NCBI GenBank assembly: GCA_020747065.1
Contig: JAGMVK010000007.1
Coordinates: forward strand, 1-64,000
Direction of reading: 5' to 3'
Length of the DNA stretch: 64,000 nt
Origin: Cadophora sp. MPI-SDFR-AT-0126
Taxonomy: Eukaryota; Ascomycota; Leotiomycetes; Helotiales; Ploettnerulaceae
The number at the start of each line of letters is the position of its first letter. Positions within the stretch are counted from its first letter, which is position 1. This document shows positions 36,405 through 48,292 of the stretch, one piece after another. The position numbers and the translations under genes are program-made. The notes under the pieces were generated by a model that made no database searches, was not told the DNA's origin, and saw only the letters and a program-made list of their open reading frames with translations.

Positions 36405-37775
36405 CTAATCATAAAAGCTCGTCCAACTCGGAATCCTCCCGTCATACTTCCCACTCGCAGCCGCCTTAATCTCCTCATCAATCAACTCAATGGGATCGTA
36501 CGTTTTCGACTCCTCGTGCATCTCCATCACTCTCTCCTTATATTTCGGATCCGTCAGAACCGTTTCGATACCTTCCAGAATCTGTGCGGGTGTGGGTCGA
36601 CTAGTCCAAAGATCCAGTCCACATCCAGCCCATTCGATGCGATTTCCTGTAGCCATCTTATCCCCGTCATTGCCCGCTTTGAGGATGGGTACGCCGGCGG
36701 CAATGGCTTGCTGCACGCCGTTGAAGCCGCCGTTTGTGATGAAGAGTTTTGCGATCCGCAGGAGTTCGGTGTAGGGGACGTAGTCTAGCACGTGTATGTG
36801 GGGGGCGATGATGATATTTTCTGGTAGCTTCGCCCCTCTGACTCCTAGAACGACAACTACGGGATACTTAGTTCTGTCTTTGAGAGCTTCAATGGTGGGG
36901 ATGATCAGTTCCGTGTAATCAAGATCCAGGGTCCCTTGCGTGACAGCAAGAATTCCTCCTCCCAAATCATTCCACCAAGTCGGCTTGTCCGTCCACTCAT
37001 CCACATCGCTCGCAGGTACACATCCGATGAACTTGAGATTAGAGGGTGCATCCGTCCTCGGGAATTCCAGACTAGGAATACACATCTGCAGGTACACATC
37101 AGGGAGCTGGAAATGATCCATAAGATACGGGATTTTCGTCCCCTCTTCCATGCCCAGATCTTCCAGCACCCAACGGAACTCTCGCTGAGGCCTTTCGAGT
37201 GCTGGAAGCAGCGCTTGAGTCTGCACCTTTGCCTTAGCCCGACCCTCGTCCGACGTATCTGGGAACGCACGAACGCCAAAGGGAGGAAAATCGTGGCTGG
37301 GCATCAGGTAGGGTGTCACGCCGAGAGAGATGACTGGAACTGAGATCTGACCGGGGATGCGGAGGAGCATGGGGACGTTTCCTCGGAACCAGGACTCCTG
37401 TACCATGACGATAGGTCTGTCTGGATCTCGGGCTTTGAGATCTCGGAAGATGCCTTGTAGGGCTCTGGACTGGCGGAATATGGCGCGAGTTGGCGCTATG
37501 GCTCGGTAGGCCATTTGCTGTAGACCTGATGGCCAGAACTTCCGTTCGGGTTGGAGAGTGTCGAAATCTTTCTCTGTATAATCGGCTATGCCGGTAAGGG
37601 AAACGAATGTGAGTTTTTGCTTCTCGAATGACTCTTTGTAAGCCCTTGGAAGGAGAACTGTGACTTCGTAACCACGTTTGATGAGTTCGCTGGCGACGAG
37701 ACGGATCGGCTGGACATGGCCGTTGACTGCGTGTGCAGCCATGACTATGAAAGGCCGCTTTGCTTGTTCGGCCAT
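36405..37775 (-). CDS. Family-1 (UGT/MGT-type) glycosyltransferase
   Basis: Single exon, 456 aa, starting at the ATG at 37775 (MAEQAKRPFIVM); the frame upstream lacks an ATG. The N-terminal acceptor half shows HAVNGHVQPIRLVASELIKR, the glycine/His loop of GT-B enzymes. The C-terminal nucleotide-sugar half has VLDYVPYTELLRIAKLFITN, then GGFNGVQQAIAAGVPILK, equivalent to the donor-binding GG..S/N..E/Q motif, and a downstream D/N-rich loop (GNDGDKMATGNRI). There is no signal or transmembrane segment, so it is likely cytosolic, transferring a sugar to a small lipophilic acceptor such as a metabolite or xenobiotic. It resembles the macrolide-glycosyltransferase-like set common in fungi. No biosynthetic partner lies next to it. 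Confidence 0.87.
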   Translation of the reverse strand: MAEQAKRPFIVMAAHAVNGHVQPIRLVASELIKRGYEVTVLLPRAYKESFEKQKLTFVSLTGIADYTEKDFDTLQPERKFWPSGLQQMAYRAIAPTRAIFRQSRALQGIFRDLKARDPDRPIVMVQESWFRGNVPMLLRIPGQISVPVISLGVTPYLMPSHDFPPFGVRAFPDTSDEGRAKAKVQTQALLPALERPQREFRWVLEDLGMEEGTKIPYLMDHFQLPDVYLQMCIPSLEFPRTDAPSNLKFIGCVPASDVDEWTDKPTWWNDLGGGILAVTQGTLDLDYTELIIPTIEALKDRTKYPVVVVLGVRGAKLPENIIIAPHIHVLDYVPYTELLRIAKLFITNGGFNGVQQAIAAGVPILKAGNDGDKMATGNRIEWAGCGLDLWTSRPTPAQILEGIETVLTDPKYKERVMEMHEESKTYDPIELIDEEIKAAASGKYDGRIPSWTSFYD

Positions 37776-38254
37776 GGTGAAATTGAGAGTGGGGAATAAA
37801 ATGCGTGAATTTTTTTTTTGCAAGAGTGAAAATAAAGGGAATGTTGTGAGCGTGGTTGATAGCTCGCATTTGAGGAGGCCCGCGTTGACGTAGAATCAGC
37901 ACTAGCTGTCCGTGGGCATGGATGAATGCTTGCGTATCTCATGTGCCGCAGTTTCACGTCCTGTGCGGCACAGCTTCAGGAGACTTTTGTGTAAGGTAAG
38001 AAATGAATGATGGGAGTGGCCGGCATACCTTGGCCATGTGAGGTAAGAAATGAGTAGCGGGAGTGGCTCACAAATACAAACCATATAGAGAAAATGGTGC
38101 CATGCGAGGATGCAAAAACCATTGAAAAATCTCGCAACTATTTGACATCAGCGCTTGTGGGTGAGCAGCTGCGTGTCTCTGATCTATCAATTCCTAAGTA
38201 ATCTACATTATGAAGAGCAGATTGGTGTCCGCACGAGGTCAGCACAAGTTCATC
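37776..38254. other. Upstream region of the glycosyltransferase
   Basis: 479 bp, including a T-run (37807-37819) just upstream of the start and a direct repeat of GTGAGGTAAGAAATGA-like sequence (about 37993-38010 and 38037-38052). No gene recognised. Confidence 0.45.
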
Positions 38255-39566
38255 TCAATCGGTGTTCCACGTACCAAGAGGATGACTGCAGCTAAGCTGA
38301 GGCTTCTGTGTGTACTTAGTGGCGAGTACATCTCGAATACTGTTGAGTAACTCGACGTAACTCTGCTGGGGATTGGCCTTCATAGCACTGATGAAAGCCC
38401 AGGACATTGCACCGGTGGCTTGAGAAGCAATTGTTGCGTCGGCCCTGCCACTATCAGGAGGAGGTCGAAGAGCAAGATGGGTGAACATACGATGTCTGAT
38501 CATCCTTACTGCCGGACCACATCACAACGTCTGCTGGAGATGTCTTCGTAGCCACAGTCTTCTCGTAGGCCTCGTCGCCATCCGTAGCCTTCTTGAAGAA
38601 TCCGATGAGGTGGCCTGCAACACTACCATAATCACCTTGACTTGCAGATGATAGGACACCAAGAAGACCCATACCAGCCTCCTTAGCAAGATTGGGTTCT
38701 TTCAGGACTCCTTGAGTCGAATAGATGTATGGCAAATCCAAAGCTGAACCGGAATGGCATGAGTCGAAGATTGCAGTCAATCGAACGCCAGGCTGGAGGG
38801 GGGAGACTAGAATAGAATGCATCTGATCGTCGACGATGTGGCCAGCTTGTTTATAATCGACTGGATAAATCACTTCATCATTTCCATCCTCTTCATCTCC
38901 ATCCGTGTCATCAGTTTGACCACCATGGCCAGAGTAATGGAAGAACAGGGAGTCGTTTGGCTGAACACCTCTGACAAGCCAGTGCATAGCACGAAGGATG
39001 TTCTCTTTAGTAGGTTGACCCATTGGATCTTGCTGGTCGTCGGTGAGGATCACCATGTCCTCCCGGGCATATCCGAAGCTCTCGGTCAAGTACCGTGAGA
39101 CATTTCCCACATCGTTGATGCAACCCCGCAGTTCGCCGTTCTGACCGAAGTAGTTGATGCCGACTAAGAGTGCTTTTCGACGGCCAGTGCAATTGGAATA
39201 CTGAAAAGCATATGCGTCTGGAGCTCCATGTCCAAAGCTGACCATTCCTTGTGGTGGTGGGGGAGCTGATGGTTAGCGGGGTACGCCGAGAGGAAGGCAA
39301 CGCATACCATGTCCGCCGTATTGTTGACCTCGATCGTACTGGGGCTGTTCATAAGAGAATGCTCTGGTATGGTATTTCAGAGCTCACCTGAGAATAGCCG
39401 TCATTGTATTGACCTTGCTGCTCATATCTACCTCTCTGTTCATACCCACCCTGTTCATAGCCACCATAGCCTTGCCTGGAAACATAAGTAGGTGTCAGAC
39501 TTTCTCGATGCGGGATACTTGCTGTTCATATCCACCTCCGTATCCTTGACCTGGATATCCCGACAT
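38255..39566 (-). CDS. Metacaspase (type I, C14)
   Basis: Five exons (39566-39523, 39475-39388, 39344-39308, 39265-38491, 38450-38255), 379 aa. The first three small exons encode a Gly/Tyr/Gln-rich prodomain of YGGYEQ-like repeats ending in APPPPQG, typical of fungal metacaspases. The peptidase domain follows: [12 protein letters not shown], catalytic His170 ([11 protein letters not shown]), catalytic Cys227 ([13 protein letters not shown]) and acidic Ca-binding residues ([12 protein letters not shown]). The enzyme cleaves after Arg/Lys and acts in stress response, proteostasis and cell death in the cytosol. The first intron only fits with a GC donor (GCAAGT), which keeps the GYEQ repeat in frame. 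Intron 4 is only 40 bp. The gene is divergent from the Ayg1-like hydrolase. Confidence 0.93.
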
Positions 39567-41188
39567 TTTTAAAGAATGTTTGATGTGATTTGGGTGACTT
39601 GATAGATCAGTCGCAGCTGAAGTCGAAGCTGATGTGCTGTCGCGCTGTTTCAGATGCGTGGAGACTTGACAGTTGGGGTGAATTGCTCTACGCAACGATG
39701 CTTACCGTAGTTGAATTGACTCTTGGAAGTCGTAAGATTGACTGTCCACGATTCTTGCCTCTTGATATAGTCTCTACCAAAGATTAGGCAGAGACCGAGG
39801 GAGAAGAAGAGGTGAACTTAGAAAACAAGGGAGTGAGCCGCCAAGGCGCTACGGTTCCGTTCCGTCTTGGAGGGGTCAAGGGCACGAGCCATGCCCAGTA
39901 GGGCTGAGGGCTTGGTGTTGTATCAACATCACAACATCAACAGTTTTCGATTCTTCCCGGGACAACCACCATGTGCTTTGATTGCGCAGATTACCAGCAG
40001 ATCTTCAATTCTATTATGCTACTGACCTCAGAATTTTGATGGTTTCAATTCCCGCAGCAATTGAATTCTCCTTCTCCCGCTTTCCATGTCCGCTCCAGAC
40101 TAATTTGGTAACAGGATGTACAGTACAGTTTACTTGACCATTGCTCGAAGCCATACACCTACAGTCCTGCTACGTCGATATCGGCTTCCATTGTCTACAA
40201 GCATCTCTCGAAAGCTGCTAAGGTTGTACGGTCTTGGGTTGTTGGATACTGCAAATATTTGGGCTTTGGACATATGGGGATACGAAGTGGACTTCTACTA
40301 AATGCTCCAAGCCGCCGGGCAATAGGCGCACCGATTGAGGATTGGATACATATATCATGCAGAAACGGTTGAGAAGGTATCCTGGCCACCTCTGAGACTT
40401 GCTTGTTGAGCTGAAGGACCGGCACATTCTCGACGAATTCCATTGTTACCCAAACACACTGCATCCTCCTCTATCAGAACCGCTGCAAGGCATGGTTAAT
40501 CCTCAGGTCCCTCTGCAGTGCGTGGTCGAGGATTGATCTTAGAGGTGATAACAGTATTCTTGCAGATATAATCAGATATGGTACAAAGACGAATGTTTTG
40601 TATCGCAGAACAGAACTTCCTCGGTAGACTGCTGACATGACTAGATCCAGAGATAGTTCCAGCCCATCACGTAGATGTCAATATGCGCAATATGCGTTAC
40701 GCAAAGTATGCAAAGTATAGCTACAGTGGCCAAATGATAGGTGAAAGTTCATTCACTTTCAGATGTTAGTTGTTTCTGTGAATTCAATTCAATGGAGAGG
40801 CTGAAAGCTCCAAGACCATTTTTGTTCACGTGGCAGCGTCTTCAATTGTTCATCCCGCAACCAACACCTCAGTCAAAATTTACCCCGCAATTGATAGAAC
40901 CTCCAGACTGCGAACTCTAGGCATTACGTCTATTGCGTTCAAGGCCATCACGGGCTCCAATAGACGACGATTAATGTTGTCGCGATTTGGAGTAAAATGG
41001 GTTGTCCTGTTGGGGAAGTCCGAAAGTCACTCAACACCTCGCCTCTCGAAACCCGGACTCCGAATCCAGCACATGCACGTCAGTCCGCTTTCACAAGATA
41101 AATAAATTTGGACAGATTGTTAAATTCATTCCTTACAACTAAAGTATACTAATAATTCCAAAAAGATTCAACATCAGAAAAATTATTG
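39567..41188. other. 1.6 kb intergenic, no gene recognised
   Basis: Between divergent start codons of the metacaspase and the Ayg1-like gene. Frames at 40830-41105 (+) and 40195-40464 (-) lack domains and splice support. No tRNA or repeat recognised. Long 5' leaders are possible. Confidence 0.45.
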
Positions 41189-42727
41189 ATGATGATGGCA
41201 GTTATGGGATTGTGGAACGGCTTGGGGCTCGGGAAGAGCTTCCTAAGCAAGACCGAAGACCTCGATGAGAAGCCTCCACCAAGACTATGGAGAATGGGCG
41301 ACGCTTACGAGAGGACAATGCCTCATCACCAAGGGATCAAGCAATTGTGGGAGACGAAGTGGAAATTCCCTGTACGTTCGAATGAATCCTCAAAAAGAAA
41401 AACAGAAAAAGAAAAAGGTTAGGACTGATGGAAGTGCAGTGCTCCAAAAGCGTTTACCCATTCCACGATGGCAAGATGGAAGATTTCGAGCCCGTGTTTC
41501 TCGAACTGATTCAAGTAAGCCAGCTCTAAGATTCCGGTCAGATCATAGAGTTGACTGACATCCCAGAAATACATCAACGATGGAACAAGTCCCGAATACA
41601 CTCGAGCCTTCTTCCCCACCGCCGCAGCACTCACCGGACAAGGCGACCAAGAAACGGACCCCAAAGTCGCCAGTGAACTGTACCTCCGAGCCGCCTGTCT
41701 CTACCGCATCGCTCGCTTCCCCTATATTTCCTCATTTCCATTCGTCAATGATTCCACCAAATGGCACGCCTGGGTTTTACAGAAAGAGGTTTACCTCAAA
41801 GCAGCCTCGAAGTGGGAGACTCCCATCAAGGAAGTGCTGATTCCACATACCCACAAATCTGGAGACGACAGGCAGGATATTCCAGCGTATGTGAGGACGT
41901 TGAAGGAGAAGTCCCCAGCGGTGATACTCATGACTGGACTCGATGGCTACAGACCAGATAACACGACCAGGAGTGACGAGTTCCTTGCCCGTGGATGGGC
42001 TTCAGTAATCGTTGAAATTCCAGGGACAGCGGACTGTCCAGCTGATCCTAACGATCCGGCCGGGAGCGAGAGGTTGTGGAGTAGTGTGCTAGATTGGATG
42101 GAACGCGATGGGAGGTTCGACATGTCTAGGATCATGGTCTGGGGGCTGAGCTCGGGAGGATATCACGCGGTCCGGATTGCTCATACGCATAAGGATCGGC
42201 TGAGGGGTGTGGTTGCTCAGGGTGCTGGAGTTCATGAGTTCTTTGGGAAGGATTGGATTGAGAAGGCTGATGGTCATGAGTACCCTTTCAAGTAGGTGAC
42301 ACTGTTTTTTGAGGTCAGGTCTTTGCTGATTGTCGTGAGATTGAGTCCAGCAATGGCATGGAAGCATGGATATCTGAATGTGGAGGATTACAAGAATAAC
42401 GTCCAGAAGAAGTTCTCTCTTCTCGAATCTGGACTGCTTGATCAGCCATCAACGAGATTGCTTCTGATAAATGTACCTTTATCCACCAACGAAATCGTGA
42501 TCAGTGTCCAGACTGACAGAAACAGGGAACGCACGACGGGTTGATGCCGATCGAGGATTCATTGTTGTTGTTTGAGCACGGGACACCGAAAGAAGCGAGG
42601 TAAGAAGTGCGTTCCCTAATCAGAAGACCTGCCTAATGTCCCTAGATTCTTCGATAAGGCACTACATATGGGATATCCTATGGCAAATTCAGCAGTGTAT
42701 CCTTGGATGGAGAGTGTTATGGCGTAG
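41189..42727 (+). CDS. Ayg1-like alpha/beta hydrolase
   Basis: Six exons (41189-41371, 41440-41514, 41567-42291, 42346-42472, 42526-42599, 42646-42727), 421 aa. The N-terminal half carries a helical cap ([26 protein letters not shown]). The hydrolase core has [10 protein letters not shown] (oxyanion region), nucleophile Ser281 in [12 protein letters not shown], Asp374 in NGTHDGLMP and a candidate His402 in ALHMGYP. This is the layout of fungal yellowish-green-1 (Ayg1) relatives, which shorten polyketide precursors by C-C hydrolysis in melanin pathways, and of wider FrsA/DUF1100-type esterases. No polyketide synthase is nearby, so a melanin role is not supported by context. The intron at 42292-42345 has a GAG acceptor chosen because it alone keeps the frame; that joint is less certain. 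Confidence 0.85.
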
Positions 42728-43128
42728 CATGCGGCAGGGGCAAGTAAACAAGTCTTTCTGAAGATGGAGTTGGAGGTAGGTCTCAAGCGAACAGTATTGT
42801 TTCTGGTTTGACTGCACGAAAGAGGTAATAAATGATATAATCCTTGCTGCACATGTGTTCCTATTCTTGTTCCTAAGCTTATTGAGTAGCAACATGGCGT
42901 GGGGATTTCGACGACCGTAATCGCTCACCTTTGAAGACTTTTCGCAACGTCCCTGTCCATGCCACAAAACGCAACAGATAAAACACAATCATAATTGCTG
43001 ACGTGGTACACCCAATGTCGCGCCAATACAGGAAAGATAGTGAAAAGCGACCCGGAAAAAATGCTCCTTGAGCCAGAGGCGAATCCCCATATCCGCAGCG
43101 AAGGGTTCAGGAAAAGCCCTCCAGAATT
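42728..43128. other. Convergent 3' intergenic
   Basis: Between convergent genes. No open frame with support, no repeat. Confidence 0.5.
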
Positions 43129-44637
43129 TTATCCCACCAACAGCCCATTTATCCTGTCAATCGTCATTGCCATGTTGGTTTGAAATTCCTTCTGATAGTT
43201 CAGATAATCCATATAGACATTCACAACCTGCCCCCATATCATACGAAATGTCTCCCGATCATCATTCTCTCTCGCAACCCTCGCTCCATGCAAATACTCG
43301 TCCATCGAATCCAATCTGCTGTCGTGGCGGTAATGCTTCTTCAATGTGTTCACCATATCCTCAAGTTGCCAGTAGGCCTCGAAAATCGGCGACTGGAGAG
43401 AAAATCTCGAGCTTTTGAGATCGCTGGACCATTCGTGAAGATACTCTGGTAGGTATTGAAGGAGTTCCATCTCGTCCATGCCAGGTGCCTGAATTGTGAC
43501 CGAAAGAACGTCAGGCTGCGCGACATTGCGAAGCCGACGAAATGGTTCAAGTAGGAATCGGGTCCTCACTAGGGCATCCTGCCAATGAGAATAGTTCTCG
43601 CCAACTCGCATTGTGATCTGGAGCCGAGTGAGTGGTTGCAGTTGCAGTCTGCCGATCAACTTGTGTAGGTGATCACAGAAGTCGAAGGTGGTGCTCTCCA
43701 ACTTTTCCGGGTCTGCAGGCATATTGGGGTTGTAAAAGTTCTCAACTTGATTTCCGTCATCAACGATCACTTCGATAATGAAAGATCGAATCATGCTGAA
43801 GTGATGGGGTGCTAGGGGTTGGGGGCTGGACATCAAGCCCATGACAGATGTTGTGGGTTGTCGTGAAGACTCGCCGTTTCTCCGGCGCTCGTCTCTTGCC
43901 ATGAGGAGACGTCTCTTATTTTGTTGCTCTAAAAGCATCAACTGCATCTGATAGTCCTGTAAAGCATGGTTGTGAATGTTAGTCGGAAGGCCAGCCCTAG
44001 GCGGCGGTCTGTACAGCTGAGGCGCGGCTGGTGCATAGCACATGCTCAACCCATCTTTACAAATTTCGATCACGAACGAGCCAGTGCCATAAAGAAGCTG
44101 GATGCATTCCTCGTGGATCTGACGACTGGTACTCAGGATCTCAAGCCATACTGGTGGAGGCGAGCCTTTTGGCTTGCGAGCTGGTATGGGCTTGGTCGGC
44201 AGAAGATAGTTGAATATACGTTGACGCAGCTCGATGGGAATCTTCATGAGATAGCACGCCGTCGAGGCATCTTGGTGCAAGGGGCAAAGTTGAAATCCAT
44301 GGACCTTGAATACACACGTTCTTCCACACTGAACGCCACAAGAGAGCTTGAAAGTGCAAATGGATGATTTTCTAGCCAGGCGGCGATGAACTCCGCAGGT
44401 TGGGACTTCCTGGAAGTCAAGTTAGTGAAATCTGGATGCGGAGATGTGCCTTACATCGAGACTGACTGGCCGGACAGCCTTGTTTGTACATGGGTCGCCA
44501 TTCTTCAGCTTGCCCCAACATACTCTCATTGCATCATCACGATGCATAGGGCATGTTTGCAGATGAGGTACATGGTCAGGCCTCTGGACCATCAAAACCT
44601 GTTGTTCTCTTGCGGTACCTTCAATCGCACAAGCCAT
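43129..44637 (-). CDS. F-box-like protein with Cys/His-rich N-terminus
   Basis: Two exons (44637-44455, 44409-43129) joined by a 45-bp GTAAGG..TTCCAG intron, 487 aa. The first ~105 residues contain two Cys/His clusters: CPMHRDD..CWGKLKNGDPC..CGVHR, then CTFKLSCGVQCGRTC..CPLH, which look like zinc-binding knuckles. They lead directly into an F-box-like start (LMKIPIELRQRIFNYLLP) followed by IHEECIQLLYGTGSFVIEI, the pattern of the large fungal family of F-box/DUF-type proteins with YG..F strands. A central Met/Gln/Arg-rich helix (QMQLMLLEQQNKRRLLMARDE) is followed by a helical C-terminal domain. Possible substrate adaptor of an SCF ligase; function otherwise unknown. I do not recognise the N-terminal domain as a named family. 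Confidence 0.75.
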
Positions 44638-44957
44638 ATCGCCTACTGTAGAAGGTCTGACCTGATTTCAGGACAGTGACAAGGCTGAGCCGGAGTAGAA
44701 TGTTGGAAAATTCTGATGGGCCCAGTGCATTGACAGAGCTGGGTAGATAGACTGCCTGAATAGAGGTTCCTTACAATACATATATGCAATCACCAGAATA
44801 TCGTAGACTTCTGATGGACAAAGAAGGGAGAGGAGTTTGCTTCAAGAGATCAGGTCAAGGTTGTCCCTTCCCTTCCTCTCGGTTAGGTGCATGCCATGCC
44901 ATGCCATGCCATGCCAACAGGCAGTCAGTCACCTGCCTTCTGACCTGACCCCTCACT
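44638..44957. other. Intergenic with (ATGCC)5 microsatellite
   Basis: 320 bp, including five tandem copies of ATGCC at 44891-44915. No gene seen. Confidence 0.6.
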
Positions 44958-45722
44958 CTATCCAGCGACCTGCAGGACGAGGCTGAAGATAAACGAAAAC
45001 TGATCGAATACAGGATATGATTCGTCGGGACAGATCAATGCCGGGCTGAATGTTTGCGGAATTTTCCTCCAAAGGCCAAAAGACGTGGATCCCATTATCT
45101 TCATCAACGATGGAGGACTGTGACGAAGGTTCCCCAAATGAGAAATATGGAGAGCAAACAGTCCAAGTACTTGAGCTTTCAAATCCAAGACACCTCTGAT
45201 GTAAGCATCGAAATTATTACCACCGGATACTAGTAACCTCTGTAGTAACAAGTTCTACTGTATTCAATGGAAAAAAACTGGGTAAACGTTGACCTTGGCT
45301 GGGGCCAGGTTCAAAGAAAGATGCTCAAGCAGAGCCACACCTACCATCTCCTCTAGATCGGGACGATGGCCGCTACCACAGACTTGTGCCTTGTCTTTAC
45401 TTATAGATTTCATGATAAAGAACAAGCCTAGCTTGCGGAACTTTGACTGGGTATCAGAGGACAGATCCCGACTGGCAGGGAAATGATACCAAAAGTGCCT
45501 CGAGGCGATTATATCCCCATCGCCAAACACAACCACTCCTTCCCCAAAGAATGTCCTCTCTCCAAGCAGGCTCAACGGCAGTCTTGCTAGGAAGGGAAAA
45601 TTAGCAACGCCGTCGGGTCGAAGCTTGTAGAAAATAATATGCGTGAATTGAAATCGACCTTCTGGTATAAAGTCGCGCAACGCGGGGTAATCGCAGACCC
45701 CCATCGACAAAACTGAATGCAT
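44958..45722 (-). CDS. Hypothetical protein, two-exon model
   Basis: I do not recognise this protein. Exon 45722-45294 gives 143 residues with an ordinary composition (FQFTHIIFYKLRPDG; ARLPLSLLGERTFFGEG). A possible 54-bp intron (45293-45240, GTCAAC donor, CTACAG acceptor) would join PAK to RLLVSGGNNFDAYIRG in frame, giving 236 aa with a hydrophobic C-terminus (FSFIFSLVLQVAG). The weak donor makes the second exon doubtful; without it the protein is 152 aa. No signal peptide or domain is evident. It could be a lineage-specific gene or a fortuitous frame. Confidence 0.4.
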
Positions 45723-45823
45723 CTATTGCAATCACTGGTATATACAATGCAACCCATTATCCAACGAGTGTGTGCAAGGCCCAAAAATTCACCGTACTCC
45801 GAAAAATAAATGCAGCAATTCGA

Positions 45824-46411
45824 TCACTTCTGTTGCGGGACGTCTCCATCTTCCACCTTGTCAGCACTGATCCTCCTTTCAACAAGGACATATTCCGGGT
45901 CGGATTCACCTTCGCTGGGTCCTGGAGTCGGGGGCAGATCTCCTGGCGCATATCTGCCGCCATCCTTGGTTCTGAACTCGGCGGATAGAGGACTTGTAGG
46001 GTTCTCTTTGAATGTATCGCCCAACGGCACACGTTGTCGCGGACTGGATCTGCCAGATGATTTCCCTGGAGGGCTTCCGGTCGCTGCCATCTTCAATCTC
46101 TCTTCGGTTGCTCTCAGTCTGGCTTCGAGCGCTTCGAGTTCGGAGGTTTGGGTTGAGACCGCTTTCTTTCTGCGGTGGGGTCAGAACACGATCACAGATG
46201 GTAATGAGGAGTCGCACTTCTCTGAAACAGCTGCATCCAGGTCTGCGATACTATTGTCTATCTTGAAAAGGTCGTTGAGGGCGAGAGAAAATGATTTGGC
46301 CATAGTCCTGGAGCTGTCAGCGGTGTGTCTCGAGTCGCTGGGGGGTAAGGCTACGCACGACTGCGGTCTGTTGCTGGGCTTCCACTCCCGATCCATTTCC
46401 TCGTCCGACAT
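45824..46411 (-). CDS. Small coiled-coil protein, unknown function
   Basis: Three exons (46411-46359, 46313-46218, 46169-45824), 164 aa, with short GTGCGT- and GTGCGA-donor introns. Spliced sequence reads MAKSFSLALNDLFKIDNSI and then a strongly charged heptad helix (EKKKAVSTQTSELEALEARL) before a Ser/Pro-rich, probably disordered tail (TGSPPGKSSGRSSP; PPTPGPSEGESDPEY). The size, N-terminal amphipathic helix and coiled coil recall small subunits of vesicle-tethering or kinetochore complexes, but I cannot assign it to one. Both introns are needed to keep the coiled coil intact, which supports the model. The Ser-Pro tail is a likely phosphorylation target. Confidence 0.65.
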
Positions 46412-48292
46412 GATATATAGAATAATGCGGTATAAACAAGAGAGGGAGGAATGAGGATCTTAGGAATGTCGAAGTTGTGGAGGAGAGATATGGTTCTGTA
46501 AATAAAGTATGGGGATCTTCAGAGCTAAATTGGCTGGCGATAAATAAGGGGTACTGGTATCCGGCTAGTGCCCGCGTCTCGTCTCGGCCTTCTCGATCTT
46601 TCTCCCCTTGCCTTTGCTCTTCTGCGGGAAGCTGAATAGGCTGAAGTTACAGTTCCAGATTTGGAAATATTTGTGAAGGGAGGTTGCCTGTTGTTTTGTA
46701 GGCTGGTCGTCAGAAGATGTGAAGGATGTCATGCGGAGTCTCCAGGACAAAGGGGGCATGACCGCAATCTGACCAGCTCATGCCCGCAATCTGATACGCG
46801 AAATGGCTTGGGCTGAGCATAATGATCCACAGCCAGCCGAACAATTGAGGCATGGATTGGTGTTATTAATGGTTCATGCTGAGACCATGTATGAGAGGGA
46901 ATATTGTGGAAAAAGGAGATCATGGAGGAAGAGATGTTTATTTCGGGCTGAGCCTAGTTTGACTGATTCTAGTCTTCCGCTTCGTTATCTGGAACTCTCG
47001 GCTCTGGCCAAGACATCAACAAATACTAGGCCACAACATAACGAAGTAATGCATTCCTAATTTCTGGATTTGAATGGTAAAATATTCTAGCATTTTGATA
47101 CCCCTTACTTCTAAATACTACTCCTATCGAGCCCCTCTAGCTAACCTATAAATATTGCATTTGGATATGTAGAGGTTATTCCTAGTCTGTATCTAGGACT
47201 TATTTCAACTTGAGAACTTTCTATTAAATTAACTAATCACATCTTGAAATTTCCATATTCGATTACCTTGACATTGGTTTTCAAATCGCCTGTCCCCGAA
47301 ATAATCTCATCTGTTTATTTGACAATGTCGAAGCTAACAGGAATAGATACTTTCAACGCAAGAGATTATACATTCCAGCGGCCTTTGTCCTGGGCGTGTA
47401 CTCACAACTGCAAGTAGTAGCGACAAGGGGGTGGTATCTTCCGATCGCTGTAGGAGCAAAGCCCGAAAAGACGACCATGATATCAACATGAGTAGATCAT
47501 GGGCCGCGAAGTATGTATCAAAGAAGTTCAAAGAAAGAGAATTAATGGTCCAAGTGGGAACGAGGTAACAAACAGAATGCCATTTTACAGGGAGAGATCC
47601 CCAGTAGACATTCGGGAAAGTAAACATCAGGAGATCATGAGCTTGAAATCACAAGACCCCCATACCGACAAGGAGGAAACGCACAGAAATCGGATTACCT
47701 GCGCGAAGTATGTCATTAAGATTTGAGAAGGTATCTGGATGATTTTGGAAAAGGGTAATGACTTCAATCATTGAGACGTAGCAGGGGCAGCCAGAAGTCT
47801 CCCTTCCATTCGAAATCATAGTCACAGAAGCATTCTCTGCTGCACACGGTAAGAGCAATACTTGGAACCAAATACTTTGATCTCTGCAATGAAAGCACTG
47901 TATAGACGAGGCTCGATCAATATGTTGCAAAAAAAAAAAAAAAATGAGTAGTCTTGAGGCGAAGGACGAATGGGAGGCAGTAGTCCCGTCGAAGTCTGTC
48001 GCCTCAACCGCCAAAAGTGTTGACACGTGACACCTTCGATTCTTCGAAAATCGTTCTGAATAGCACCATCAATTGCGACAACGTCTCAACGACATCGCCC
48101 ACCCCCATGACAGCTATCAAATCGCGATTCGACTTCATCAGTGATCCTGTATCTTTCCCCTAAGGTAAGTTTTCTGCGCCCGCGGACGCCTTCAACCTCT
48201 AATAGCAACAGGTCCTCGTCGTCGTGGCTCCCATCCATCTCGTGTCTTCCAGCGGCGACAATATCCTCGGGCGCTGGCGAGGTCACTGGGGT
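46412..48292. other. 1.9 kb intergenic, no gene recognised
   Basis: Between divergent starts of the coiled-coil gene and the bromodomain gene. Small frames such as 47334-47627 (-) and 47649-48026 (-) have no domain support. A 16-A run lies at 47929-47944. The part nearest the bromodomain gene may be a 5' leader with an intron (GTAAGT near 48165). Confidence 0.45.

Noticed and set aside
37234..37902. 222-aa minus-strand frame over the glycosyltransferase start
   Set aside because: It overlaps the glycosyltransferase N-terminus in another frame and lacks any domain.
36405..42727. Secondary-metabolite cluster of glycosyltransferase and Ayg1-like hydrolase
   Set aside because: No polyketide synthase, NRPS, terpene synthase or pathway regulator lies between or beside them, and a metacaspase separates them.
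47929..47944. Poly(A) run as the tail of a retroposed gene or LINE
   Set aside because: No coding remnant or target-site duplication was seen beside it; it is more likely a simple homopolymer.
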